64,000 nucleotides of DNA, from positions 1 through 64,000 of the forward strand of contig JAJDVX010000033.1 of assembly GCA_022825895.1 (NCBI GenBank), read 5' to 3'. The number at the start of each line of letters is the position of its first letter. The stretch's first letter is position 1. Made by a program: the position numbers and the translations under genes. The DNA comes from Chloroflexota bacterium (lineage in GTDB: Bacteria > Chloroflexota > UBA11872). Below, one piece after another: positions 14,093 to 22,046 of the stretch. The notes under the pieces are model-generated. The model made no database searches. It had not been told where the DNA came from and saw nothing but the letters and a program-made list of their open reading frames with translations.

Positions 14093-15904
14093 ATGACTAC
14101 CACCGCCACGGCGCCGAGCAGCAGCGCGGACGGGGTGACCTGGGACCTCAGCATCCTCTACGACAGCCCCGACGACCCCAGGATCGTGGCGGACCTGGAC
14201 GCTGTGACCGAGCGCGCCGAAGCGTTCGAGAAGCGCTACCGCGGGCAGGTCGCCGGCCTGGACGCGGCGGGCCTGCGCGACGCCGTGACCGAGCTGCAGG
14301 ACATCCACGAGGCCATGGACCACCCGGCCATCTACGCCCACCTGCTGCACGCCGGCAAGACCGACGAGCCAACCCACGGCCGCCTGGTGGCCCTCACCCA
14401 GGAACGCGGCACCGCCATCAACCGCCACCTGATCTTCTTCGACCTGGAGTGGATCGAGGTGGACGACGACCGAGCCGAGGAACTGCTGGCCGATCCGGTC
14501 CTGGAGGACTTCGCCTACCTGCTGCGCCTCGAGCGCCGCTACAAGCCCCACCGGCTGTCCGAGGGCGAAGAGCAGCTGATGGACGAGAAGGCCAACACCG
14601 GCAGCCGCGCCTGGAGCCGCCTCTTCGGGGAAATCACCAGCCGCCTGACCTGCGAGGTCACGATGGAGGGCGAGACCCGCACGCTCACCGAGGCCGAAAC
14701 CCTGGCCCTCAGCTACCACCCCGACCGCGACACCCGGAAGTCCGCCGCCGACGGCATGACGCAGGCCCTCCGCGACAGCCTCCACCCCCTCACCTACGTC
14801 TTCAACGTGCGGTTGCAGGACCACGCCACCGACGACCGCCTGCGCAGCTACCCCACCGCCATGGCCTCCCGCAACCTGGCCAACCAGATCACCCAGGAGT
14901 CGGTGGACGCCCTGGTCGCCGCCTGCGTGCGCGGCTTCCCGATCGTTGGCCGCTACTACCGCCTCAAGCGCCGCCTGCTGGGCCTGGACGAGCTGTTCGA
15001 CTACGACCGCTACGCCCCGCTCAGTTCCGACCTGCCCTCCTATGACTGGGCCACCGGCAAAGAGGTCGTGCTGGAGAGCTACCACGCCTTTTCCGAGACC
15101 CTTGGCGGCATCGCCCAGCGGGCCTTCGACGAGCGCTGGATCGACGCCGAGCTACGGCCGGCCAAGCGCGGCGGCGCATTCAGCATGGGCGGCACCCCCA
15201 GCACCCACCCCTACATCCTGGCCAGCTACACCGACACCGTCCGCGACGTGATGACGATGGCCCACGAACTGGGTCACACCGTTCATCAGTACCTGTCCTA
15301 CGGCGTCGGCTACCTGCAGGCCCACACGCCGCTCACGACGGCTGAGACGGCCTCGGTCTTCGGCGAGATGATCGTCTTCCGCCGCCTGCTCGACGCCCAG
15401 CCCTCCGCCGGCGCAAGGTTGGGACTGCTGGCCAGCAAGATCGAGGACCACTTCGCCACCGTTTTCCGGCAGATCGCCATGCACAACTTCGAGTTCCGCG
15501 CCCACCAGGCCCGCCGCGACGAGGGCGAACTCTCGTCCGACCGCCTCAGCGAGCTCTGGTTCCAGGCCAACGGCGAGATGTTCGACGGTTCGGTCACCCT
15601 GCGCGACGACTACCGCATCTGGTGGAGCTACATCCCCCACTTCATCGGCTCGCCCTTCTACGTCCACGCCTACGCCTTCGGCGACCTGCTGGTGCTCGGC
15701 CTCTTGCAGCGCTACCAGGAACAAGGCGACGAGTTCGAGCCCCGCTACATCGAAATGCTCTCCAAGGGCGGCTCCGTCAGCCCGATTGCGCTGCTCGAGC
15801 CCTTCGGTATCGACCTGGCCGACCCGAAATTCTGGGACGGCGGCGTTCAGGTCCTGAGCGACCTGGTGACCGAAGCCGAGGCGATGGCCGAGGAGGCTTC
15901 ATGA
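14093..15904 (+). CDS. pepF: Oligoendopeptidase F-type M3 metallopeptidase
   Basis: The 603-residue protein contains the M3 zinc signature MAHELGHTVHQYLS (HExxH at about residues 387-391) and, some 25 residues later, TTAETASVFGEM, which supplies the third zinc ligand (Glu). The N-terminal helical region with EKRYRGQV and ELQDIHEAMDHPAIYAHLLH is typical of the PepF_N domain. It should be a cytosolic enzyme trimming short peptides released by proteases. ATG 14093 follows a purine-rich GGGAGCACGA site. Its stop overlaps the start of the next gene by 4 bp (ATGA), so the two are translationally coupled. Length is normal for the family. Confidence 0.92.
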   Translation: MTTTATAPSSSADGVTWDLSILYDSPDDPRIVADLDAVTERAEAFEKRYRGQVAGLDAAGLRDAVTELQDIHEAMDHPAIYAHLLHAGKTDEPTHGRLVALTQERGTAINRHLIFFDLEWIEVDDDRAEELLADPVLEDFAYLLRLERRYKPHRLSEGEEQLMDEKANTGSRAWSRLFGEITSRLTCEVTMEGETRTLTEAETLALSYHPDRDTRKSAADGMTQALRDSLHPLTYVFNVRLQDHATDDRLRSYPTAMASRNLANQITQESVDALVAACVRGFPIVGRYYRLKRRLLGLDELFDYDRYAPLSSDLPSYDWATGKEVVLESYHAFSETLGGIAQRAFDERWIDAELRPAKRGGAFSMGGTPSTHPYILASYTDTVRDVMTMAHELGHTVHQYLSYGVGYLQAHTPLTTAETASVFGEMIVFRRLLDAQPSAGARLGLLASKIEDHFATVFRQIAMHNFEFRAHQARRDEGELSSDRLSELWFQANGEMFDGSVTLRDDYRIWWSYIPHFIGSPFYVHAYAFGDLLVLGLLQRYQEQGDEFEPRYIEMLSKGGSVSPIALLEPFGIDLADPKFWDGGVQVLSDLVTEAEAMAEEAS

Positions 15905-17220
15905 TGCTCTCGGCCAGGGTTCTAAAGGCCGTCGGCGCCCCCGCCATCAGCATGGACGAGGCCTGCGCCGTGGTCGGCGAGGCGATGCGCGGCTCGCCAG
16001 CCGGCGAGCGCCGCTTCCTGGTGCTGGTGCCGGATTCGACCCGCAAGGCCCCGGTGGCCGACGTCTTCCGCGCCATCCACGACGCCGTCGAAGGACGCGC
16101 TGACCGCATCGACGCCATGATCGCCCAGGGCACCCACGGCCCCATGTCCGAAGCCGAGAAATCCGCCTGGGTCTTCGGCAGCCACAGCTATCCCCACAGC
16201 ACCGTCTTCGATCACGACTGGGACGACCCCAACGCGCTCACGCCGCTGGGCGTGGTCCCGCTGGACGACCAGCTGGACCGTTTCGGCGAAAACCGACAGT
16301 ACGCCGCGCTGCTGGGCTTCGACAGCGACATGCGCATCCGCGTCAACGCCAGGCTGCTGGAGTACGACCGCCTGGTGCTGCTCACCCGCGTGCAGCCGCA
16401 CGAGGTCGCGGGGTTCGCGGGCGGGGCCAAGCAGATCTTCCCCGGCGTCTCCGGCCCCGAGATGATCAGCCTGCTCCACGCCATCGGCAGCCTGCGCACC
16501 AACCGCGGCATCCACGGCGTCATGCCCAATCCCGTGCGCGACCTGATCGACGACATGGCCCTGAACCTGCCCGTGCCCATCACCACCATCGGGCTGGTCA
16601 TCGACGACGACAGCGACGCCATCAACGGCGCGTTCGTTCAGCCGGACGGCTGGCGCGAGTGCGTGGAGCAAGCGGCCGAGCTCAGCGCCGCCGTCAACAT
16701 CCGCTACGTCCCCCACCGGGTCCGCCGCGTGGTCGCGGCCCTGCCCCGGCGCAAGGACGGCAGCTGGCTCTACCCCGACTTCTGGACCGGCGCCAAGGGT
16801 GTGCTCAAAACCGAGGACGCCGTCGCCGACGGCGGCGAACTGGTGGTCTGGGCGCCCAACATCGATTCAATCTCCGACGCCCACGGCGAGCTGATCAGCG
16901 CCATCGGCTACCACACCTACGCCTACTTCCTGTCGCGGCCCGAGTCCTGGCAGCGCGCCGGCGCGACCCCGCTGGCCCTCAACGGCAGCGCCCTGGTGAA
17001 AGGCGAGGGCCGCATGGATGGCGACCGCGAAGTGCCGCGCATCGACGTCCGCATCGCCACCGCCATCCCGCCCGAGGCCTGCGCCCGCATGAACATCGGC
17101 TACGAGGACCCCGACGCCGTCGCCGCCGAAATCGCCGCCACGCCTCCCAACGCCATCACCGACGACCGCCTCATCGTCCGCGACGCCGGCGGCGTCCTCT
17201 GGCGCCACCGGGCCGGCTAG
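15901..17220 (+). CDS. LarA-like (DUF2088) lactate racemase-family protein
   Basis: The 439-residue protein matches the nickel-pincer racemase superfamily: LVLVPDSTRKAPVADVFRAI near residue 40, a DAMIAQGTHGPMSEAE segment near 72, and HEVAGFAGGAKQIFPGVSGPEM near 172, which corresponds to the H-x4-G-GGAK-PG signature. Family enzymes racemise or epimerise 2-hydroxy acids using a pyridinium-derived nickel cofactor; the exact substrate is not readable, so no symbol is given. The accessory genes larB/C/E are not nearby. ATG 15901 overlaps the pepF stop. The C-terminus (PNAITDDRLIVRDAGG) is duplicated as a remnant at 12628-12707. Confidence 0.8.
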   Translation: MMLSARVLKAVGAPAISMDEACAVVGEAMRGSPAGERRFLVLVPDSTRKAPVADVFRAIHDAVEGRADRIDAMIAQGTHGPMSEAEKSAWVFGSHSYPHSTVFDHDWDDPNALTPLGVVPLDDQLDRFGENRQYAALLGFDSDMRIRVNARLLEYDRLVLLTRVQPHEVAGFAGGAKQIFPGVSGPEMISLLHAIGSLRTNRGIHGVMPNPVRDLIDDMALNLPVPITTIGLVIDDDSDAINGAFVQPDGWRECVEQAAELSAAVNIRYVPHRVRRVVAALPRRKDGSWLYPDFWTGAKGVLKTEDAVADGGELVVWAPNIDSISDAHGELISAIGYHTYAYFLSRPESWQRAGATPLALNGSALVKGEGRMDGDREVPRIDVRIATAIPPEACARMNIGYEDPDAVAAEIAATPPNAITDDRLIVRDAGGVLWRHRAG

Positions 17221-17246
17221 GCGACGCGGGCTTTCTGGAGACTTTT

Positions 17247-17960
17247 ATGCTGGACGCTCAGGCCTTCTTCTTTGACCTCGACGACACCCTGGTCGACTTC
17301 GGCAAGGCCCGCCGCAAGGGCCTCATCGCCCTCGCCGGCCAGCTGGCCTCCCGCATTCCTGACCAGACACCCGACCAGCTACGCGAACTCCAGTCGCGCA
17401 TCGTCGAGGACCGCACGCGGCGCGGGCTCGGCATGCCCCAGGACGGCGACCTGCGAGGCACCCGCATCCAGGTATGGACCGAGGTGCTCGACTTCATCGG
17501 CGCCCCGGACCTGGCCGACCCCGCGCAACTGGTAGACGATCACGACCTGCTCACCCGCCAGAACCTTGAGTTGTACCCCGACGCTGACGCCTCCATCCGC
17601 TGGGCGGCAGAGCGTTTCCAGGTCACCGGCATCATCACCAACGGCCCCAGCGACGTTCAGTGGGGCGAGGTCTACGCCGTCGGGCTGGACGACCGGGTCG
17701 ACCGCGTGATCGTCGCCGGCGACATCGACGCCTTCAAACCCGACCCGCGCATCTTCGAAGCCGCCCTGGCAGGGCTTGGAATTCCGCCCGAGGCCGCCGT
17801 CTTCATCGGCAACTCCGCCGCCCACGATGCCGCCGGCGCCCTCCAGGCCGGCTGGTCCGCCATCTGGCTCAACCGCGACCGCGACACCTATCCGCCGTCG
17901 CTTCCCCCGCCAACCGCCACCGTAACCACCCTCGACGAACTGCCAGCCCTCTTCGGCTGA
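17247..17960 (+). CDS. HAD-superfamily hydrolase, subfamily IA
   Basis: The 237-residue protein has motif I FFFDLDDTLVDFGKAR (nucleophile Asp and acid/base Asp two residues on), motif II GIITNGPSD, the motif III lysine in DAFKPDPRIFEAAL, and motif IV FIGNSAAHDAAGALQAGW. A cap domain between motifs I and II fits subfamily IA. Typical activities are phosphatase or phosphoglycolate-phosphatase-like; the substrate is unknown. ATG 17247 is 26 bp after the LarA-like gene, suggesting an operon with pepF and the LarA-like enzyme. Confidence 0.85.
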   Translation: MLDAQAFFFDLDDTLVDFGKARRKGLIALAGQLASRIPDQTPDQLRELQSRIVEDRTRRGLGMPQDGDLRGTRIQVWTEVLDFIGAPDLADPAQLVDDHDLLTRQNLELYPDADASIRWAAERFQVTGIITNGPSDVQWGEVYAVGLDDRVDRVIVAGDIDAFKPDPRIFEAALAGLGIPPEAAVFIGNSAAHDAAGALQAGWSAIWLNRDRDTYPPSLPPPTATVTTLDELPALFG

Positions 17961-17963
17961 CGC

Positions 17964-18446
17964 ATGAAGCTCTTCCTCAAGGTCGCGCTGTTCACGCTGG
18001 TGGTGCCGGGCTCGATCGCCGTGCTCGTTCCGCTCCTGATCAAGTGGGACCGGCCGGTCGCCGGCGGCGCAACGCTCTGGCTGGGCGTGTGCCTCCTCGC
18101 CCTTGCAACGGTTCTCTATCTCCGCTGCGTCTGGGACTTCGCAGTGTCCGGCGGCGGTACCCCGGCGCCCATCGACGCCCCCAAGCGCCTGGTCACGACC
18201 GGCGTCTACCGCTACTCGCGGAACCCCATCTACGTCGCCGTCCTCATCGCCATCGCCGGCTGGGCCAGCCTCTTCCAGGCCGTGGCCTTGGTGGTCTACG
18301 GCGTCGTGCTCTTCGTCCTCTACTCGTTTTTCGTCCAGCGCCACGAAGAGCCCCACCTGGCCCGCGAATTCGGCGACGAATACGCCGCCTACGTCGCCAC
18401 AACCGGCCGCTGGCTCCCCCGCCTCCGCCGCAAAGACCGCCCCTAA
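17964..18446 (+). CDS. Isoprenylcysteine carboxyl methyltransferase/PEMT-like membrane protein
   Basis: A 160-residue integral membrane protein with about four helices. The conserved C-terminal half reads TTGVYRYSRNPIYVAVLI and later QRHEEPHLAREFGDEYAAYVATTGRW, the SAM-binding hallmark of the ICMT/phospholipid methyltransferase superfamily (RNP-Y and E-F-G-x-Y-x-Y). The methyl acceptor is unknown; bacterial members often act on lipids or are uncharacterised. It begins 4 bp after the HAD gene stop and probably ends the pepF operon. Confidence 0.8.
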   Translation: MKLFLKVALFTLVVPGSIAVLVPLLIKWDRPVAGGATLWLGVCLLALATVLYLRCVWDFAVSGGGTPAPIDAPKRLVTTGVYRYSRNPIYVAVLIAIAGWASLFQAVALVVYGVVLFVLYSFFVQRHEEPHLAREFGDEYAAYVATTGRWLPRLRRKDRP

Positions 18447-18448
18447 CC

Positions 18449-18490
18449 GGCCCCCGCCGTCGTCTCCGCGATCAGCCAGTCCACCACGGC
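18449..18490 (-). pseudogene. Remnant of the 3' end of a ybdK-like gene
   Basis: On the minus strand the segment reads AVVDWLIAETTAGA, matching the C-terminus AVVDWLIEETTAGTE of the intact ligase at 19660-20847. At DNA level about 33 of 40 positions agree with 19668-19707, with several differences at codon third positions, so the copy is diverged rather than freshly duplicated. It forms a direct repeat flanking the GIY-YIG gene. Confidence 0.6.
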
Positions 18491-18664
18491 ACTTGCCACT
18501 CACTCGTTGCACCGGCCTGCGGCAGCCACCGAAAGAAACCTAAGAGACCATCTCTCCTGTCCGCGTAGACCGCGCCAGCGGTCTGGCCTGCCAGCCTAAG
18601 GGTGCCGACCGGGATTGCCTGTGGGCCATAATCTTCGAGATTACTGGCCGGGAGACAGGTGCGG

Positions 18665-19642
18665 ATGCCGCGAGGGGATGCACGACGAATCCGCAATTAC
18701 CTCTGCCAGCAGGTTGAGGCCGCCCGACTCGAGGGAGCCAGATCGGTCACCTTTCGTGCAGGTGACGTACACCACGACCTTGGCCTCACGAATTCTTACG
18801 CCAACGTCTGCCAAGTGCTTGAAGGCTGGCTGTTTCACGAACGCGCCGGAATAGAAATCGCTTCGTATCGCTCTCGGCCCCCATCAGGACGTGGAGCAAG
18901 TCTGGAAATACAGTTCTGGATATTGACGCCGGGCAGTGCGTCTCGGGAAGAGAGTGTCCTTACAGCCCCGACATCAAGCGACCACGCGGAGAGCGGCCAC
19001 GGCAGTAGTCCTTCAACTGACGCTTATGACGTCATGACCTTGCTCCGCTACGACTTCGCCCACGCTGCCGCTATCGAGCCACTGCAACAACCCGAAGGTA
19101 CAGTCCGGGAATTCATGCCTCAGGATCACTTTGCTTACGCCGAAACCAAGACGCTGAACCGCTTCGGGAAGGGCCCATTTTGCCGCTTCAGCATCCGGGG
19201 ACTACCGTTCGCTCCCGGCTTGTACGCGGTCACTGTCGACGACGGATTGGCTTACGTCGGCGCCACCAGCAACCTTGCAAGACGCTGGGGGCCTTCCGGG
19301 TACGCAAACATCTCGCCCGAGGCCTGTTTCGTGATCGGTCAAGCGACGTACTGCAAGGTAAACAACCTCGTCCTGGAAGCAGCCCGCACCGGTCACCGAA
19401 CTGACCTCTGGACTTACGAGACTCCGAAGCCTGCACCTATTGAATCGAGTCTGCTTCGCCACCTCGACCCGCCGTGGAATCGCCGATCACCAACACCTGA
19501 GACTTCCCGGCTGCATGTGTGTCCAATGACCCGGAACAGGCCCGCCGCAGCAATCCCAGAGTCAAAGTCTTCAGGATGCATGATTGCCGTGCTCTCACTC
19601 GTCATTGCCGGCATTTCCAGGCTGCTTCGGCGGTCCGGCTAA
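18665..19642 (+). CDS. GIY-YIG nuclease-domain protein with N-terminal DNA-binding-like domain and C-terminal membrane anchor
   Basis: The 325-residue protein has three parts. Residues ~1-85 (DARRIRNYLCQQVEAARLEGARSVTFRAGDVHHDLGL, then PPSGRGASLEIQFWI) resemble a small winged-helix-like domain I associate with restriction-type proteins. Residues ~175-275 form a GIY-YIG-like domain: GLYAVTVDDGLAYVGATSNLARRWG, a conserved N in CKVNNLVLEA, and IESSLLRHLDPPWNRR. The end is a hydrophobic segment plus basic tail (IAVLSLVIAGISRLLRRSG). ATG 18665 has GGGAG about 11 nt upstream; GTG 18659 is an alternative. It lies between two copies of the ybdK 3' end, which suggests an inserted cassette. Confidence 0.65.
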   Translation: MPRGDARRIRNYLCQQVEAARLEGARSVTFRAGDVHHDLGLTNSYANVCQVLEGWLFHERAGIEIASYRSRPPSGRGASLEIQFWILTPGSASREESVLTAPTSSDHAESGHGSSPSTDAYDVMTLLRYDFAHAAAIEPLQQPEGTVREFMPQDHFAYAETKTLNRFGKGPFCRFSIRGLPFAPGLYAVTVDDGLAYVGATSNLARRWGPSGYANISPEACFVIGQATYCKVNNLVLEAARTGHRTDLWTYETPKPAPIESSLLRHLDPPWNRRSPTPETSRLHVCPMTRNRPAAAIPESKSSGCMIAVLSLVIAGISRLLRRSG

Positions 19643-19659
19643 GAAGGTAGGCCGCGCCT

Positions 19660-20847
19660 CTACTCGGTTCCCGCCGTCGTTTCTTCGATCAGCCAGTCGA
19701 CGACGGCGTCCAGCGCCTCCTGCTCGGTGGCGCCGGTGCGGCGTTGGGATTCGTAGACGGCTAGCTGGCGGTGGGCGCTGGTGCCGCGGGACAGGACGGT
19801 GCGGACGTGTTCCACCTCGGCCACGCAGTCCAGCCGTTCGGCGTCCTCGCGGATCAGGTTCAGCAACTCCTCCATCAGCACGTCCAGCGGCTTGATCCGG
19901 TTCTGGCCGAAATCAACCAGCCCGTTGTCGATCCCGTAGCGCTGCGCGCGCCACGAGTTCTCGGCCAGCAGCGCCAGCGGGTACATGCGCCAGCGCTGGT
20001 TGGCGCGGCGCATCCGCGCCAGCAGCGAAACCGTGCACACGTACAGCGCCGCGATGCAGACCGCGTCGTCCAGGCTGGTGCAGGCGTCGGTGATCCGCAT
20101 CTCCAGGGTCGGCAGCCGCGCGTGCGGCCGGGCGTCCCACCAGACCTTGGTCGGATCGTCGATCAGTCCGGCGTCCAGCAGGCTCTGGATCATGCGCTGG
20201 TACTCGCCGTCGCTCTCGAACCGCTCCGGCAGCCCGGTGCGCGGCAGCTCGTGCAGGATCGTCAGGCGATAGCTGCGCAGACCGGTGTTTCGGCCCTGCC
20301 AGAAGGGTGACGAGGTGCTCAGCGCCAGCAGGTGCGGCAGGAAGTAGGTCACCTGGTTCAGCACGTCGATCCGGTCCTGCGGATCCGGGATGCCCACGTG
20401 CACGTGCATCCCGCCGATCACCATCCGTTGCGCCAGCGTCTGCATGTCCTCCGTCAACGCCTTGTAGCGCTCCCGGTCCGTGGGCAGCTGCCGCGACCAG
20501 AGCGCGAACGGATGGGTGGAGGCCGACATGATTCGCAGTTCGTGCGCCGCCAGCGTCTCCGCCAGGGTGCGCCGCAGCGTCGCCAGCCGTTCACGTACCT
20601 CCGCGATCGAGCCGCACACGCTGGTGCCGACCTCGATCTGCGAGCGCAGCAGCTCCGGACTGACGCTGCCGACTTCCGCCGGCACGGCCGCCTCGCACTC
20701 GTGCAGCAGCGCTCGCGGCGGGTTGGCCACCAGGTCCCGCGTGTCGGGGTCGACGATCAGGTATTCCTCTTCCACCCCGATCGTGAACTCCGGCAACCCG
20801 TCGATAAAGGCCGTCACGCGCGCACCCCTCGTAACTTGCCGGGCCAT
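19660..20847 (-). CDS. ybdK: Carboxylate-amine ligase, YbdK/GCS2 family
   Basis: The 395-residue protein has the GCS2 family features: FTIGVEEEYLIVDPDT at the N-terminus, MSASTHPFALW, GGMHVHVGIPD and the RITDACTSLDDAV stretch, covering ATP/metal and substrate-binding regions of glutamate-cysteine-ligase type 2 enzymes. Members have weak glutamate-cysteine ligase activity; the true substrate is often unknown. The start at ATG 20847 adds a basic N-terminus; GTG 20817 would begin just before FIDGLPEFTIG and is possible. A perfect parS site lies 24 bp upstream of the chosen start, within the promoter region. Confidence 0.85.
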   Translation of the reverse strand: MARQVTRGARVTAFIDGLPEFTIGVEEEYLIVDPDTRDLVANPPRALLHECEAAVPAEVGSVSPELLRSQIEVGTSVCGSIAEVRERLATLRRTLAETLAAHELRIMSASTHPFALWSRQLPTDRERYKALTEDMQTLAQRMVIGGMHVHVGIPDPQDRIDVLNQVTYFLPHLLALSTSSPFWQGRNTGLRSYRLTILHELPRTGLPERFESDGEYQRMIQSLLDAGLIDDPTKVWWDARPHARLPTLEMRITDACTSLDDAVCIAALYVCTVSLLARMRRANQRWRMYPLALLAENSWRAQRYGIDNGLVDFGQNRIKPLDVLMEELLNLIREDAERLDCVAEVEHVRTVLSRGTSAHRQLAVYESQRRTGATEQEALDAVVDWLIEETTAGTE

Positions 20848-20871
20848 GCTACGCGGCCCTCATCAACCAGA

Positions 20872-20887
20872 TGTTTCACGTGAAACA
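20872..20887. other. parS centromere site
   Basis: TGTTTCACGTGAAACA is a perfect match to the 16-bp consensus bound by chromosomal ParB/Spo0J. It lies in the divergent intergenic region between the ybdK-like gene and uxuA, about 10 kb from the DnaA-box region and parB, as expected for origin-proximal parS. I saw no second perfect copy in the window. Confidence 0.93.
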
Positions 20888-20938
20888 TTGCAGCCGGCCA
20901 GGTAGCCGCCTCAGGGTCCCCGCGGGTACCCTGCGCGC

Positions 20939-21940
20939 ATGATCAAGATTGGCTTGCGTCTCGTCGACCTCTCGAACGACCACCTGCAATACGCCGCGCA
21001 GATCGGCGTGGACGGCGGCACCCTGCGCACCGACGAACTGCCGGGCGTGGCGGAAACCGGCCAGGTCGATGCCGCCGGGCTGCGCGACCTGCTACAGCGG
21101 CTCGACGCCCTGGACCTCGAACTGGCCGGCATGGAACTGCGCCGCGCTCGCATCGCCGGCGTCCTGCGCGGCGACCCGGAGGGCGCACGGGAGATCGACG
21201 ACCTCTGCGAGACGATCCGCGTCCTCGGCGGCGAGGGCGCTCCGCTGGTCACCTGCGGCTTTTCCGTGGCCCACGCCGACGAGCACATCCAGGCCTGGCG
21301 GGGCTACAAAGACCTGCCCGGCGGCCGCGCCGGCACCGAGCTGCGCACCTTCGACGCCGCCTGGGTCGAGGAGTCCGACCTGGTCACCTGGGGCATCGAC
21401 ACCGGCGATCCGGCCGTGCGCGTGCCCGAGGCCGAGGTCTGGCGTCGCATGGACGGCTTCATGGAGCGCGTCCTGCCCGCCGCCGAGTCCGCCGGCGTGC
21501 GCCTGGCCTTTCACCCCAACGACCCGCCCCTCCCGCTCTACCGCGGCGTCGAGCAGCCGTTCATCGATCCCGACGGCCTGGGACGCCTGCTGGACCGCTA
21601 CGACAGCCCCAACGTCGGCCTGCTGTTCTGCCTGGGCACCATGCAGGAAACCGGCAAGGACATGCCCGCCGCGCTGCGCCGCTTCGGCGAGCGCGGCAAG
21701 CTCTTCAACATCCACTTCCGCAATGTTCGCGGCATCATTCCGCGCTTCGAAGAGGTCTTCCAGGACGAGGGCGATTACAACGCCGCCGACCAGATGCGCA
21801 CCCTGCACGAAGTCGGGTTCGACGGCTTCGTGATGCCCGACCACTACCCGGGCCTGCTGGGCGACAACGAAGCCCGCGAACGCGCCCGCGCCTGGTGCGT
21901 CGGCTACCTCCGCGCCCTCATCCAGGCAACTGCGCCCTAA
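20939..21940 (+). CDS. uxuA: Mannonate dehydratase
   Basis: The 333-residue TIM-barrel protein carries the UxuA signatures RLAFHPNDPPLPLYRGVEQPF (around residue 195), GLLFCLGTMQETGKD, and FNIHFRNVRGIIPRFEEVFQDEGDY, followed by VMPDHYPGLLGD. It should convert D-mannonate to 2-keto-3-deoxygluconate in hexuronate catabolism; the metal ligands are the His, Cys, His and Asp in those motifs. ATG 20939 is the natural start. No uxuB or kdgK gene is adjacent, but sugar-acid enzymes are scattered through the window. Length is slightly shorter than the E. coli enzyme, as in many UxuA-like proteins, so a related activity is possible. Confidence 0.82.
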   Translation: MIKIGLRLVDLSNDHLQYAAQIGVDGGTLRTDELPGVAETGQVDAAGLRDLLQRLDALDLELAGMELRRARIAGVLRGDPEGAREIDDLCETIRVLGGEGAPLVTCGFSVAHADEHIQAWRGYKDLPGGRAGTELRTFDAAWVEESDLVTWGIDTGDPAVRVPEAEVWRRMDGFMERVLPAAESAGVRLAFHPNDPPLPLYRGVEQPFIDPDGLGRLLDRYDSPNVGLLFCLGTMQETGKDMPAALRRFGERGKLFNIHFRNVRGIIPRFEEVFQDEGDYNAADQMRTLHEVGFDGFVMPDHYPGLLGDNEARERARAWCVGYLRALIQATAP

Positions 21941-22046
21941 CCCGCGGTCGGCTAGCCCGTCCGGGGCGTCACCTATTGGCACTCTGGGCCTGCCTACGGT
22001 CTGAGCCCAGCCACGACCACTAGGTAGGCCGCTACTAGTCGACTCC

